A DNA stretch of 64,000 nucleotides from Hofstenia miamia (lineage: Eukaryota > Xenacoelomorpha > Acoela), in contig SCFE01000030.1 of assembly GCA_004352715.1 (NCBI GenBank), forward strand, positions 403,458-467,457, given 5' to 3'. Positions 46,701-59,085 of this stretch are shown one piece after another; within the stretch, counting starts at the first letter, position 1, and each line of letters starts with the position of its first letter. The position numbers were made by a program, and so were the translations under genes. The notes under the pieces are model-generated. The model searched no databases, was not told where the DNA came from, and worked only from the letters and a program-made list of their open reading frames with translations.

Positions 46701-47091
46701 TAATTTTTTGAAATGCAGACGTTTGTGGTAAGTCCTTACATAGTGTTTCATCTTAAGTGAACGATATATAATTACAATAGGTGTTAATATTTATGAGGAT
46801 TAGGAATTTATCAATACTTGGAATTATATTTATGAGTTATATGTAATGTTTGTATCCATTGATGACATCTTTTGTTTATAAGTACAAAGAAATAAAAAAC
46901 AATCATTGTTATATCACAAATACTTAAGGCTCATAAAGAAGCGAATTTCCCATTTGACTTCTAGAAATTTTCTAAAAGTTATTTTTTGTACAGAACCTGT
47001 ATTTCTTATTCAAAATTTATTTGTTTCTTTCATGCTTAAAGTTCCAATTTTAACAAATTAGGATCTACATTTTTGGACATTACTATTATAT

Positions 47092-47542
47092 CAGCGGGGG
47101 TGGGCAATAAATAATTGTTGACAAAATATATTGCAATAAGTACAATATAAATAATTTATTTTACGATTTGTAAAATAAAAAGAATTGTTTTTTGACCAGA
47201 AATTTTTGTAAAAAAGGCAAACTTATTGGCATCGCATTGAAGCACAGTCACTTTGTGGTCAATTAACTTTGAGTGTAGTAAGCGGAATATTGTTCTGCTA
47301 AGCCATTTAACGTGTACATTTTACGTTGTGCTTAAACACCATGGTAAAGTCTTCCAATAAAGAAATTGTTACTTACTGCTTCGAAAAGGTCGATTCGGAT
47401 TCATGGCGGTGTAAATGGGGAAATAATTTTAAATTGTTAATAATTTATTGTTGCGATACAATTATTGTTTTTTGACCTTTTTAGATGCAATTATTTATTT
47501 TTACCTCAAAATAATATTGCAATCCAATATTACACACCCCTG
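47092..47542. mobile_element. Probable hAT-like MITE
   Basis: The left end CAGCGGGGGTGGGCAATA and the inverted right end (CAGGGGTGTGTAATATTG when complemented) resemble the CAGGGGTG ends of many hAT elements. The interior is A+T-rich and non-coding. The target duplication is unclear (ATTAT shared). Its right part is included in the large assembly duplication. Confidence 0.45.
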
Positions 47543-50001
47543 ATTATCAGTTACATGTTTTCTAAGACTTATGTAGAAGATGATCCAGGACTGAATCAAT
47601 GATCTATGCAACAACCTTCTAAGTAGAGTTGTTGCATTGGATCTCCTATAACTCTGTATTGATATTTCGGAAGGTATTCAGTTCTGAAACGATTGACAAT
47701 TGCTTAGAAATCTTTCTTCCTGGCACCTGCTCATGAATTTTAAAAGACAGCAATGAATTGTGCCTTTGTTTTGTGTAATTATATATTTCATCATTCAACA
47801 ATTCAACCATTCTCAACACATTGTCAATCAAGCAATTGCCCTGTATTAAAGTTGTATATCAAATCTACGATTGTCTAGGAGGAATCCTGTTAAAATTTGA
47901 ATTTAACCAATTAAAATTTATTAATCAGAAGTTTAAGTTTTTGTGTTTGTGCAATCTGTAAGTGAAGCTAGTAACATTTATTTATTAAAATTAGTGCTTC
48001 CAAAGAAACCGAATACGTAGTACTACATATATATTTTATATTTAATTTTAAGGACTGTTAAGAAGAAAGTTTGAAAATGGGCTGTAGTTTACAGAACACT
48101 TAGTAATCCTTCAATTTTGTACCATAGAGTGAGTTACACTTGAAAAAATTCGATAAGATGATCATTCGAACTATTTGAATCTGTGACAAAATTATAGAAT
48201 GATTTAACCAAATGACTACGAGATCAGGTATCTTTCATTGCTGTACTTGCCAGACATAGCATGTGGAAATTCATTCTATTAAACTTCTACTTTTGGATCT
48301 TTTTCTCTTCAATAAATTGTCAAATAATGATTTCGTTTTAAAATCTACAACTTTGTTTACTTTAAGTCTATTCGTCATTCAAATCCAGGAAGTTCAAATC
48401 TTATTATCTTTGAAAGTAAAATTTGTAAAAATTATAAGACTCCTGATATTTTCTCATTGAACTGTTCTATTATTGAAGACGTTAATTAAAATTAATACAC
48501 CAAAGATATGAAACACAATTTAAAAGACTTTTTTGGAATTTTTTCAAGGCTAATTATATTTTTGAAAATCTTTGCAATCATTATATCGTCTGCCCTTGTA
48601 ATTCTTATCACTCAGAACGTCGATTAAACTTTTANTTGAGTGTAGTAAGCGGAATATTGTTCTGCTAAGCCATTTAACGTGTACATTTTACGTTGTGCTT
48701 AAACACCATGGTAAAGTCTTCCAATAAAGAAATTGTTACTTACTGCTTCGAAAAGGTCGATTCGGATTCATGGCGGTGTAAATGGGGAAATAATTTTAAA
48801 TTGTTAATAATTTATTGTTGCGATACAATTATTGTTTTTTGACCTTTTTAGATGCAATTATTTATTTTTACCTCAAAATAATATTGCAATCCAATATTAC
48901 ACACCCCTGATTATCAGTTACATGTTTTCTAAGACTTATGTAGAAGATGATCCAGGACTGAATCAATGATCTATGCAACAACCTTCTAAGTAGAGTTGTT
49001 GCATTGGATCTCCTATAACTCTGTATTGATATTTCGGAAGGTATTCAGTTCTGAAACGATTGACAATTGCTTAGAAATCTTTCTTCCTGGCACCTGCTCA
49101 TGAATTTTAAAAGACAGCAATGAATTGTGCCTTTGTTTTGTGTAATTATATATTTCATCATTCAACAATTCAACCATTCTCAACACATTGTCAATCAAGC
49201 AATTGCCCTGTATTAAAGTTGTATATCAAATCTACGATTGTCTAGGAGGAATCCTGTTAAAATTTGAATTTAACCAATTAAAATTTATTAATCAGAAGTT
49301 TAAGTTTTTGTGTTTGTGCAATCTGTAAGTGAAGCTAGTAACATTTATTTATTAAAATTAGTGCTTCCAAAGAAACCGAATACGTAGTACTACATATATA
49401 TTTTATATTTAATTTTAAGGACTGTTAAGAAGAAAGTTTGAAAATGGGCTGTAGTTTACAGAACACTTAGTAATCCTTCAATTTTGTACCATAGAGTGAG
49501 TTACACTTGAAAAAATTCGATAAGATGATCATTCGAACTATTTGAATCTGTGACAAAATTATAGAATGATTTAACCAAATGACTACGAGATCAGGTATCT
49601 TTCATTGCTGTACTTGCCAGACATAGCATGTGGAAATTCATTCTATTAAACTTCTACTTTTGGATCTTTTTCTCTTCAATAAATTGTCAAATAATGATTT
49701 CGTTTTAAAATCTACAACTTTGTTTACTTTAAGTCTATTCGTCATTCAAATCCAGGAAGTTCAAATCTTATTATCTTTGAAAGTAAAATTTGTAAAAATT
49801 ATAAGACTCCTGATATTTTCTCATTGAACTGTTCTATTATTGAAGACGTTAATTAAAATTAATACACCAAAGATATGAAACACAATTTAAAAGACTTTTT
49901 TGGAATTTTTTCAAGGCTAATTATATTTTTGAAAATCTTTGCAATCATTATATCGTCTGCCCTTGTAATTCTTATCACTCAGAACGTCGATTAAACTTTT
50001 A
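47269..50001. repeat. 1366-bp head-to-tail duplication around a single N (assembly artefact)
   Basis: Bases 47269-48634 recur as 48636-50001 at a constant offset of 1367, with the N at 48635 between them. Every stretch I compared is identical, including the open frames at 47646/49013 and 48263/49630. An uninterrupted copy pair meeting at an N is the expected result of an unmerged contig overlap. The true sequence probably has one copy. No gene is recognised in it. Confidence 0.92.
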
Positions 50002-51212
50002 TTAGTTTATTCGAATTTACTTGTAATTTTAATTTCTTGTTTAATAAAAAGTCTCTTAAAAATAATTATAGAAACCAAAAATTATATTATGCTTCCACCA
50101 CCGAATACACCTTTTTTATGTTGAAGACATAACCTATTTCGCAAAAAAGTTATCCTCTATCAGATACCTGATATTGTGATGCCAAGCCTAAGGAAATTCA
50201 ACAATGATCATAGCTTTTACATAGGTATCTTAGGCAGAACCAAATTTGCTCTTAGTGATTATGACAACATTTAACTTATATTTTTCTAGAACAATTTCTT
50301 CTTAGTGCTAACAGATGTATGAAACACTCGCAACTTTGGTTATCTCACAACGCGATGATGTTTCTTTTAAAAGATTTCTGTGCTGTTGGGCTTATATACA
50401 ACACAGAGTATTTTTGCTGTATTTTTTACTTGTAGTGAAATATGGTGAATTGCATAGCAATGCTAAAAAACCAACAATAGAGAAAGTATTAAATTCAAGT
50501 TATGGCAATTTACAAAATGTGTAACTAAAGGTATTTTGTGTAGAATAACTGGGTGCACCCCTGTTCACAGTATTTATAATTCGAATTTTGTCGCTGGAAG
50601 TGACTACGTATTTATTTAAAGTTATTATGAACTTTTCAAGTGACCACAAATTATAAATTCTTTCGATTTAATTTAGTATTGTTATTTATGGAATATTACA
50701 GTTCATTTCAGAAAATTAAACACCGACAAAAATTTATTATTTTTGATAAAAACTTTTAATATATGAATAAGAAACAACTGTAATGATCAATCGCAAGAAT
50801 AAATTGCTTTTGTGTTATTTATAGCAGACGTTGTATTGTATCAAAGCGCTTTCTACTTTTTTAAGTTCCGTTTGAACACTTCAAAGTGACTCGGTTTTGC
50901 TGGTCCCTTGCTAACGTTGATTTTGTAATGATCTACAAGGACTTAATTTGCAATGCTATAACATTTCTCATAGAAAATTACAAGCAATTAAATTTTTATG
51001 GCAAAACATATTGTTCATACCGATAATTGAATTGTTAGCAAATATATTGATTTCAATAATGCGTCAATCTTTGCTAAAATGCTATTTATACATTACAAAC
51101 TAGTGTAGAGTAATTCAGGCCGTGCCTTTTTGCGCTTCTGGAATTATGTACTTTGCTTTGAAACATTCGATTTAATCATTATTTAATATTGCATTTTAAT
51201 AACTTCATTAAG
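50002..51212. other. No gene recognised
   Basis: A+T-rich. The 69-codon plus frame at 50315-50524 is unrecognised. Confidence 0.5.
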
Positions 51213-51966
51213 GTAGGTATCGTAATTCCGGACTCGTTTTTCAATCCTAGGATTAAAAATGTCCCAGTCCGGTAATCCCGGAATTTTATCCACTACATTT
51301 TGGACACTATTCATTGCGTGCGGTTCCCTTTTTGTAGAGTACATAAGGGATCTATGCTGTTCTATAGCTACATACAAATGTATTTAGGGGTGTACTTTGC
51401 GTCCTGTAAAAGGAACCCTATTTTAAACAGAAAATGAAATTAAAATCATAAATATTATAGTCTCGTATTGTGTGATATGTTGCATTGCATTTTGAAAACA
51501 TTTTGTTTTAGAAAATGTTATTCCTCTTCACCAATTCAGTATAAAATGTTTTAATCATAGCTGCAAATTTGTAAATCGTCAGCGTTTTTTCAGCCCTGCT
51601 CTGGCCTATATACGACTCAGTGTAGTAGTTTAACATAATAACTTTTATAATATAGCTTTAGATAAAGCAGTTTATTTTCAAAATTTCTAAGGTTTTAGAA
51701 GGTAGTAAAAATTTATTTATCGAACTACGAAAGTATTTTATAATACTAGACTTCCAATTCAGTGTTTATTGAACTTTTCTTCCGGCCATACTATTTGAAG
51801 ACTTATAAATTTCAGTTTCACAATTGGCAGGATTTATTCGTCACGTGATCTCGCTCATCCACTTCTAAAAATGGGTATTATTTGTGGATTTTACAGGCTG
51901 TACACTTAATTACACGTTGGTTTAATATTTCAGTTGTTTCGAGAATCCCGGGATTACGAACCCTAC
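51213..51966. mobile_element. Possible MITE with GTAGG...CGTAAT ends
   Basis: The left end GTAGGTATCGTAATTCCGG and the inverted right end (GTAGGGTTCGTAATCCCGG when complemented) agree at 16 of 19 positions and stand out as GC-rich islands. No convincing target duplication was found, so the superfamily is open; hAT is plausible. Length 754 bp. Confidence 0.5.
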
Positions 51967-53791
51967 AATATGCGTAATATGCCGTTTTTTATGATCAAGA
52001 ATTACTTACTTTTCATGGACTTTTTGTGGCTATTGGGAATTTAATTGTCAAGTGTTGAAAATACAATTTGATTCAATAACTTGCTACTAAAACCAACATA
52101 ATGAAAGCTATATTTACTTCATTTATTATGTGGTTAGCTGTTCGAAAACTTTTCTTTGTTCGTTTTAACCCTAAACAAAATTTACGAAGATTCGAAAAAT
52201 TCTTGGACAATATGGTGAAAACTTTTTGTAACTTTAAGGTCATACGTGAAAATTTAGAGTTCAGCAGCAATATTGTTTTAATCAGGTGACTTAAAATACT
52301 ATATTTTTATTGCATTTTCTTCTATGACATTCAAATTTTTCTTCCTATGGAAGTAAGAACATATTTCTTTGAATAATTCACCTGCATTAGTTTGTGGGAA
52401 AAGTTTTGGGGTATCTTACGCCAGGAATGATCCAATCCAATTACCAATTAGGTGTTCCATATGATATTAACCTTGCACACCACTGCTAAGTAAGGGAAAA
52501 CTTTATTAATTGCTTTGTAATTCAAAATCTAACGCATACACTTAAACTGAAATTATTATTATATCTGTTGTGTTTGTCACTATTTCGACGTCGCATGCAT
52601 GCATTTAAAATCGCTGATTTCTTAATTTCCTGCTGAGTTAATATTACGCAATATCTCGTGCTCGTGCTCATCCGATAAATTTAGAGAGTTATTTATGTTC
52701 AGAATTCAAAGATATCTAGAACCTCTTTCATATTCTTGTTCCAGTTGAAGACCTCCTTAACAAAAAAATATTTAAATGAATTGCACAGTTTCAGCAAAAT
52801 TTTCATAATTTCCAAAATAAATCGTTTTGATTTGGTACTTTCTTTCAGGTTGATTGGCATTCGGACATTATTATTTTGGAAAATTCGCATTAAATGCATT
52901 AATTTTTACATGCCTACGTGTCTATACATTATTCGTAAATGCTTGCCTTTTTCCTATAAACATTGATATTTCTGCTGGAAGTAACGGACACGTCACATGT
53001 ACTAGCAGAACCAGTTGATACAATCTCTTAATTGACAGATTCTCCATCCTCCAAATAGAATAGAACGCCAATGTTCTTCTAGAAACTTCTTCTCCCAGTG
53101 TTACTTGCTATCCCACAGGTCCTACTTTTAAGTAAGCCCTGTAACACATGATTTTCCTTCAACATGTTTATCGTAAATGTTCGCACTTAATCTGTTCAAT
53201 TGCACTTTTTAAACCAAGTCGGCATTTGGACTTCGATCAGAACATAATTTCTGCTTAAAGGGTGCGGACCCACCCTTTAGTATGAACTTCATATTGGCAC
53301 TTAAAATGATGTCAAGAAATTGTGCATACGGCTTGCCCGCACATTCTAAGGTTTGTTAATTTTAAAATAAAACCGTTGCGCGGTAAAATACACGTCTTCA
53401 AACATTTTTCACTTTTGCTATTTATTATGAGCTTTAACTCCAGAGAAATTCCAAGATAATGGTTTAGTTTAAAGAAAGACTAAACTAAATTTGATATAGA
53501 ACTGGTGAGCCAGGGTTGCGGATCGAATAGTTTTCGATCCATATCCAATCCAATCCACAAAAATTTACATGGATCTATCCATAAAGGAGCCATATTCACC
53601 AAGAAAATTTATCCGAAAAAATATTTAAAGCAAACGCCCATTTCTTTAGTTGTTTTGTACAATTCAATAGTAGGGGCCGGCTGTATGACAATTTTGGAAG
53701 TCGGTGCGGTTTAGTTCGGTATCATTCAGAATACCGTGATATCGGTTCAGTATCGGCATGAATAAGAAAAATCAATAACATATTTACCATA

Positions 53792-53794
<3 letters not shown>
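51967..53794. other. No gene recognised
   Basis: A+T-rich. Overlapping frames on both strands at 52073-52289 and 52699-52966 are mutual shadows without motifs. Near 53510-53740 are scattered GGATCG, GGTGCGGT and GGTATCGG-type motifs that may be a decayed MITE, with no definable ends. Confidence 0.4.
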
Positions 53795-53832
<38 letters not shown>

Positions 53833-53858
53833 TAAAAACATTAAGAATATATATATAT
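53795..53858. repeat. (AT)n microsatellites
   Basis: Two AT arrays (about 53795-53828 and 53848-53858) each lead into a GTG-containing tract and AAAACATTAA, as if a short unit had been duplicated. Confidence 0.85.
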
Positions 53859-55482
53859 GTGTGGGTGTGTGAAAAACATTAATAATGGCGGCAAGCACTT
53901 GTTATCTAAACAACAAAAGAGAATAATGATTGCATTAGTAAAAAGTGCCGTAAATCATTGTCTATAAGCTGTATCTGTAAAATTCTTACCAAGTTCGGGG
54001 TTAAGTTATATCTTGCAATGTCGAAATGCTGAAAAAATTTACTCAATAATATGACACTAAGTGCACACAGCATTCAATTTTACCATTCTCGATGATATGT
54101 GTTACAGTATGTTAGCGGATTTGGTAATTATGGTTAAATAAAGTTTGTTAAATGAATGGATAACATGTGTTGGGAAGGATAAAATTAGTGTGCCATGGCA
54201 GATGCGCTTGTTCAGACTTGTCAACGAGCCTAGCCGAGAGAAGCCGAGCCAAGTTTGAGCAGAGTATTGGATATACAACTACCTTTGTTAACCAAAGCAA
54301 ATTTATAGTATTTCTTGTTAAATTGATTGTGGTGAGCAAATCTGAGCTGCAGGTGTGAAAAAAGAACTCAGGATACTTAAAGCTACCCACCAATACTCCA
54401 TCACTATAGTGTACAAGTTTTGCGCTCAACAATTGAATATTTTCTAAATATTCTTTGGCATGCAACATACTTGTATATTTATTTTGGCAGACTGGTTTTA
54501 GCCTTCTAGTGAGTCATGATTGTTTGAAGTCAGCCCCAAATAAATTTAGATAATCTGTATGAGATTTGAAAAATATTTTAAACACCATAACTAATGCATG
54601 TCCATTCCACTGATAAGGCTCAACCCACTTGTAAATCTATTAGTAATTTGTTTTTTTAAATCAACTACAATACGACATTTGTCTTAAGCGATTGAATTTC
54701 CGTCAAGTTTTGTGTTTTTAATTCCTTGGGAATTAGTTTTGAAAATAAGCTATCCAAAACGAATTTTCAAGCAACTACTACGTTATTCGTAATGAAAAAT
54801 ATTGAACATTGATAGAAGCAATTCATGTGAATCATCAGTAAAGCCCACCTGTCCTGTCAAAATATGTCGTCGTCTTTCATAAGTGTGCATTGGGCAACAA
54901 GTTGCGTAGGTGAACAATTTTATTGTGGACGTAGGAGTAAAACACAAACTAATAGATTCTTTGAAATGCCAAATGTATAGTTAATAAAGCTTTGAAGTAA
55001 ATATAATTCAATGAGTCAGAAGAAGAAATCCGACTATCTTTCCAAATATATCTTCCCTTAGTCCCATGAATGACACTGTCATGTTCGTTAGAAGCACATC
55101 GTTGTGCGTGAATTAAGGTGCGATCTTGCTTGTGAATGTCGCCATTGAAATAGCATTGCCACTTTCACCACCTGTATATCCAATACCCATTCAATCAAAT
55201 AGAAATTACTATCCGAAGTAATTGCATGTCTGTATTTGTGAAGTAGCCCAAATAAGCAACTCTAAAATGTTGAAAATTATTGTTGCTCATAGATGTGTAG
55301 ATTTCGAAATTATTTACCCTTCAAAACAGCATTTATATAACCTTTTTTCCCGAACTGTAGGAAAGTATATGAACGTGTATATTAAAAAGGCATAAGGGAC
55401 ATATCCTGCCTCCCTCAAAATGATTCTGTCGCCTTGAAAAAAGCAACAGAGGCAGCTGCCCTCCTTATCTTTCTGTTCCGGT
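53859..55482. other. No gene recognised
   Basis: A+T-rich. The opposing frames at 54148-54468 are unrecognised. Confidence 0.5.
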
Positions 55483-56103
55483 CAGAGATGGGCATCGGTA
55501 CCCGACTTCTGATATCGAGCCGGGTCGCGTACGCTCATTGAGAAGATTCTGTCGGTTAAATGTCTGGTATGATAAACTGGATAAAATGCAGTATTATTTT
55601 TAAGCTACTGAATGAAGACAACTTAAATTATTTTGCGCATATTTTAGTCTCGCAGAAATAAGCATACAAAACTACAACATCAAGGAACATAGGGAATACA
55701 TGATACGTTAATAGCTCTTCATGTTATGTCATTGACCACTCTAATAACGTTTAGGACCCGATTCACATGAGAGTGTTTTTGGAGCAGGTCTTTCAACATA
55801 AATTCTTTAATTACGTCTAATTATTTTTAATTCCTGTAAAGTTAAATACATTCATTTATATGTGAGTGGACATTCTCTCGAATTCTTGTAAGTCTATTGA
55901 GGATTAATTTAATAGCATTTTTTAATTTTACCGCTATTCTGTTTGCATTTATTTGTTTGTGATTCATGTACATTTTTATATTGAGTATTTACTTTTCTTC
56001 AAGTAATGTCGGATAAGTGAATTGATAGCCGAGTCGGGTCGGGTAAAAGAATGAACAGTCGGTTGGGGTTGGGTACAGTTCTTTTATTGAATGCCCATTA
56101 CTG
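55483..56103. mobile_element. hAT-type MITE with near-perfect 8-bp target duplication
   Basis: Ends are CAGAGATGGGCATCGG at the left and, inverted, CAGTAATGGGCATTC. The flanks are GTTCCGGT (55475-55482) and GTTCCAGT (56104-56111), one mismatch in eight. Both subterminal regions are rich in CCCGAC or GTCGGG motifs. The 621-bp interior is A+T-rich and non-coding. Confidence 0.85.
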
Positions 56104-56111
56104 GTTCCAGT

Positions 56112-58572
56112 GCCCCTGAACACAAGCTTGCGAAATTTAATATTTGACTGATTAATGTCGTTCATCAGGGTATAGAATTCTGTCTCTTTAGATCATTCCT
56201 TTTGAATTCGGGAAATGTCTTCGTGATTGCTTTAATGAGCATGCAATATTTACTGCACTTAAAACTTCTTATCAACTGAATAATATTTTCATTATTTACT
56301 TATTAACAAGTTCTCTATAGGCGTTTGCCCCCACATTCTGATAATTCTGTATTCATTGAATTTAATCGCCTCATTTTTTCAAGGCGTCATTTTTGTCCTG
56401 AATGTGATTTTCAAATTGTTTAACTTCAATATAACTTTAGTTTGACGTTTAAAGACAAAGTAGTTGTCTATTTTAACACGGGCACCTTTTTCAAAGTTTA
56501 ACAGTTACTTGCACTTATTATAAATGTAGTAAATTTATAAATTAATTTTTTTAGATATATTCACAATATATTTTGCGTTTTAAAAAATGTTGGTGTGTTG
56601 TCTAGTAATTTCTAATTCTAATAAATATCAATGACAAGCAGACATCAGTGTAAAGAAGAGGTTTTAGGGGAGGCGACATTCAATTGCATTTCCTGATTGC
56701 TATGGATAATTATTTCATTATAATTCCCTCATTTTTTCTTCAATTAAACAATTGCGTAGTACTTCTTACTATATCTCTCTGGAAAATGGAAAATTTTTTA
56801 TACGTTTCCAGGGGAGTGCTTTTGCCGATGCCTGATTACGTTAATATATTCAATTTTTGCTATTTCAGAATTAAAATTCGTCTTGTAATTATGAGAATCC
56901 ACCATATTACTTTAAAATTGGTTAAGTCGTTTTACTGGTTTAGACATTTTTTGGCGTATTCATGTTTGGTTCATCTGTCATTTTTATCCTGTACGGATAG
57001 TGGCTTTATGTGATATTGATTCGGTAGATGCTACACTTTCCCAGGGTCTTCGACTTCCGTTCTTAAACAATACAAAGAGTAATGAGTTTAGGCAATATCA
57101 ATGTAAAATATATTCCGACAATTGTATAAAAATAATTTCACAATTTTCTTTCTGAATTAAAATGAAATGAAGTGTGTGCAATAAACTTTTCTTAACATTT
57201 TTGTTTTTTCAGGACAATAGAGTATGATGTGGTGATAAATGTTTAAAAATTAATTTTTACTAATTGTTTACTTCCTGTGCCTACAATAGATTCCAACCTA
57301 TTCCGAAAAATACTTAAATACCGAATTAAGAATGTTCAAAAAATGATGGCTGCGACCTTGACAGTTTTGCCATTAGAACGGTTTTCATTAACATTCATTG
57401 AATGACACCTACATGTAAAAATCCAAAGGATTGTAAGGTTCCCTTAAAGTAGACATAATCTGGAGATAAGTTTAAGTAGAATGCGAAATGACCAGCTATG
57501 TAGGTATTTTTACAATCAGAAACAAAGTAGTCTCTGAAATTCCATTGTTTTTAGACTGATTTATTTTGATAGTGCTTTAGTCTTCATTAGATCAAGTCTC
57601 ATTTCTGTTCAGCATGTAGTCTTATACACAAGTGGGTTTTTGCGTAAATGTGAAATGTCGGCTTTTCAATGTTTAGCAATTTGTAGCATGCTTTGATTCG
57701 GTCGATTTTATAGATAGTTAGCATCCATTAAATTGTCTTACATCACTCTTGCTGCATTTTTTCATGTTGAAGATGCTGTTCCAATAGTGTAAAATCGATA
57801 ATCTGCGCAGTTATAATCGGCGATATTATCGATAAGATTTTGTTCTTGACCGATGTTCAGATTAGTGTCTAAGGGTGCAGAGAGGGATACACCAAATTTC
57901 TACTAATTTTAATTCCTTGCAATGAAAATATGCCTACATAAGCTCAGACATGCTGTCTCTATCTTTGATAATATTATATTGCTAGCGATTAAGAGAGCAT
58001 GAACTATAAAATTTTTAGGATAGAAAAACGAGATCTAAGTTTTTGTCAGATACTTTCGATTTATATACATTTTGATCAATATAATATTTCATTGACAAAA
58101 ATACTTGATCAGCGCATTCCGATATTTACGGTAATCGATGTATCTATTGACGTATATTAAGCTATCCTGCAATTTACCGAAACGCGGACGATATTTTCGG
58201 TTTCGATTATTGTACATCATTGACTGTTTTTTTGGAAATTACTTGTCACCACATTCAAATTGTCCTGTAATTCAGCGTTTAATTTTCTCATTGACAGCTG
58301 AATTGTCATTTTGTTTGCCTTTGCTTCGGATTGACATGTTTTCTCCTTCCTGTAAATGAGACAACACTCTTGACCAAAGATAAACATTTTAAAATTGCGG
58401 TCATCATCAAAATCCATGATGTACAGTTCGTCAAAGTAATGGAATATTTTGAAATTGTTAATGTTAATCTTTCTAAAACTTGCGAGTAACAATATATATT
58501 CACAGGGGCATGGGATTGAAACTAAATGTCTGATAACAATTCGCACAAAATTCGAATTCACAATGCAACTAG
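56112..58572. other. No gene recognised apart from two unknown open frames
   Basis: A+T-rich. A plus frame at 56684-57013 (109 codons, hydrophobic, aromatic) and a minus frame at 58217-58591 (124 codons, with YIMDFDDDRNFKMFIFGQE in the middle) resemble nothing I know. The second begins inside the tail of the adjacent LINE fragment, so its stated start cannot be its own. Confidence 0.4.
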
Positions 58573-58584
58573 TTATTATTATTA
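58573..58584. repeat. Short (ATT)4 tract at the LINE 3' side
   Basis: Four ATT units lie downstream of the LINE tail fragment. On the minus strand they read (TAA)n, consistent with a short 3' tail. Confidence 0.7.
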
Positions 58585-58631
58585 CTTGCACATCACAGCT
58601 TCATGCTCGTATCCCTCTCAGCTCGGGGAAC

Positions 58632-59016
58632 TCACCAGTTCCCAGGGAGTCTGAGAGCTTTCCTCAGGACTCTAGCTGTTCCTAACAATGCTGCCTTCTG
58701 TGCTACCGCTCCTCCCCACTTTGGTACTCCCAACTGCTCCAAGTATCTCTTATGCTTCTTACTTACTGCTCCTACTACTACCGGGACTACTTCAACCTTC
58801 TTTAACTTCCACAGTCTTTCTATTTCCTCTGCTAACTCTCTGTACTTGTCTATCTTCTCTTTCTCCTTGCTTTCTACATTTCTGTCCTTTTGGTACTGCT
58901 ATGTCTATCACTGTTCCTAATCTTTTCTCTTTGTCTACCACTACTATGTCTGGCCTCCGTGCTTCTATCACTTTGCTCGTCTGTATGTTGAATTCCCACA
59001 GTATCTTAACCTTCTC
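58632..59016 (-). pseudogene. C-terminal coding tail of a non-LTR retrotransposon, 5'-truncated
   Basis: Minus strand, clearly higher in GC than the surroundings. Blocks in order: EKVKILWEFNIQTSKVIEAR, RPDIVVVDKEKRLGTVIDIA, then after a one-base frame change near 58885 ESKEKEKIDKYRELAEEIER, LWKLKKVEVVPVVVGAVSKK and QKAALLGTARVLRKAL, ending at a TGA (58632-58634). I recognise this as the conserved C-terminus of a LINE reverse-transcriptase polyprotein common in invertebrates; the clade was not determined. The RT core is missing because the copy is 5'-truncated at the (ATT)n array. Good conservation over about 130 residues implies a fairly recent insertion. Confidence 0.8.
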
Positions 59017-59030
59017 ATTATTATTATTAA

Positions 59031-59083
<53 letters not shown>
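59017..59083. repeat. (ATT)n microsatellite
   Basis: About 67 bp of ATT units with one slip. It directly abuts the truncated end of the LINE fragment. On the minus strand it encodes a polyasparagine run that is not a gene of its own. Confidence 0.95.

Positions 59084-59085
<2 letters not shown>

Larger units (their letters stand above)
39959..47091. other. No gene recognised; several small repeats
   Basis: A+T-rich. It holds the paired 104-bp repeat, the ACCCGA-rich stretch and two short (AT)n tracts (about 44772-44791 and 44886-44902). Between those tracts is a small GC-richer palindromic patch with GCGGTACCGTGTCTGGTACC. Open frames are all short and unrecognised. Confidence 0.45.

Noticed and set aside
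49013-49827. Second copies of the open frames at 47646-47831 and 48263-48460, as a gene duplication
   Set aside because: They lie in the 1366-bp assembly duplication and are exact copies at constant offset; neither frame resembles a protein family.
53497-53760. Possible hAT MITE starting CAGGGTTGCGGATCG
   Set aside because: No matching inverted terminus or target duplication was found within 1 kb.
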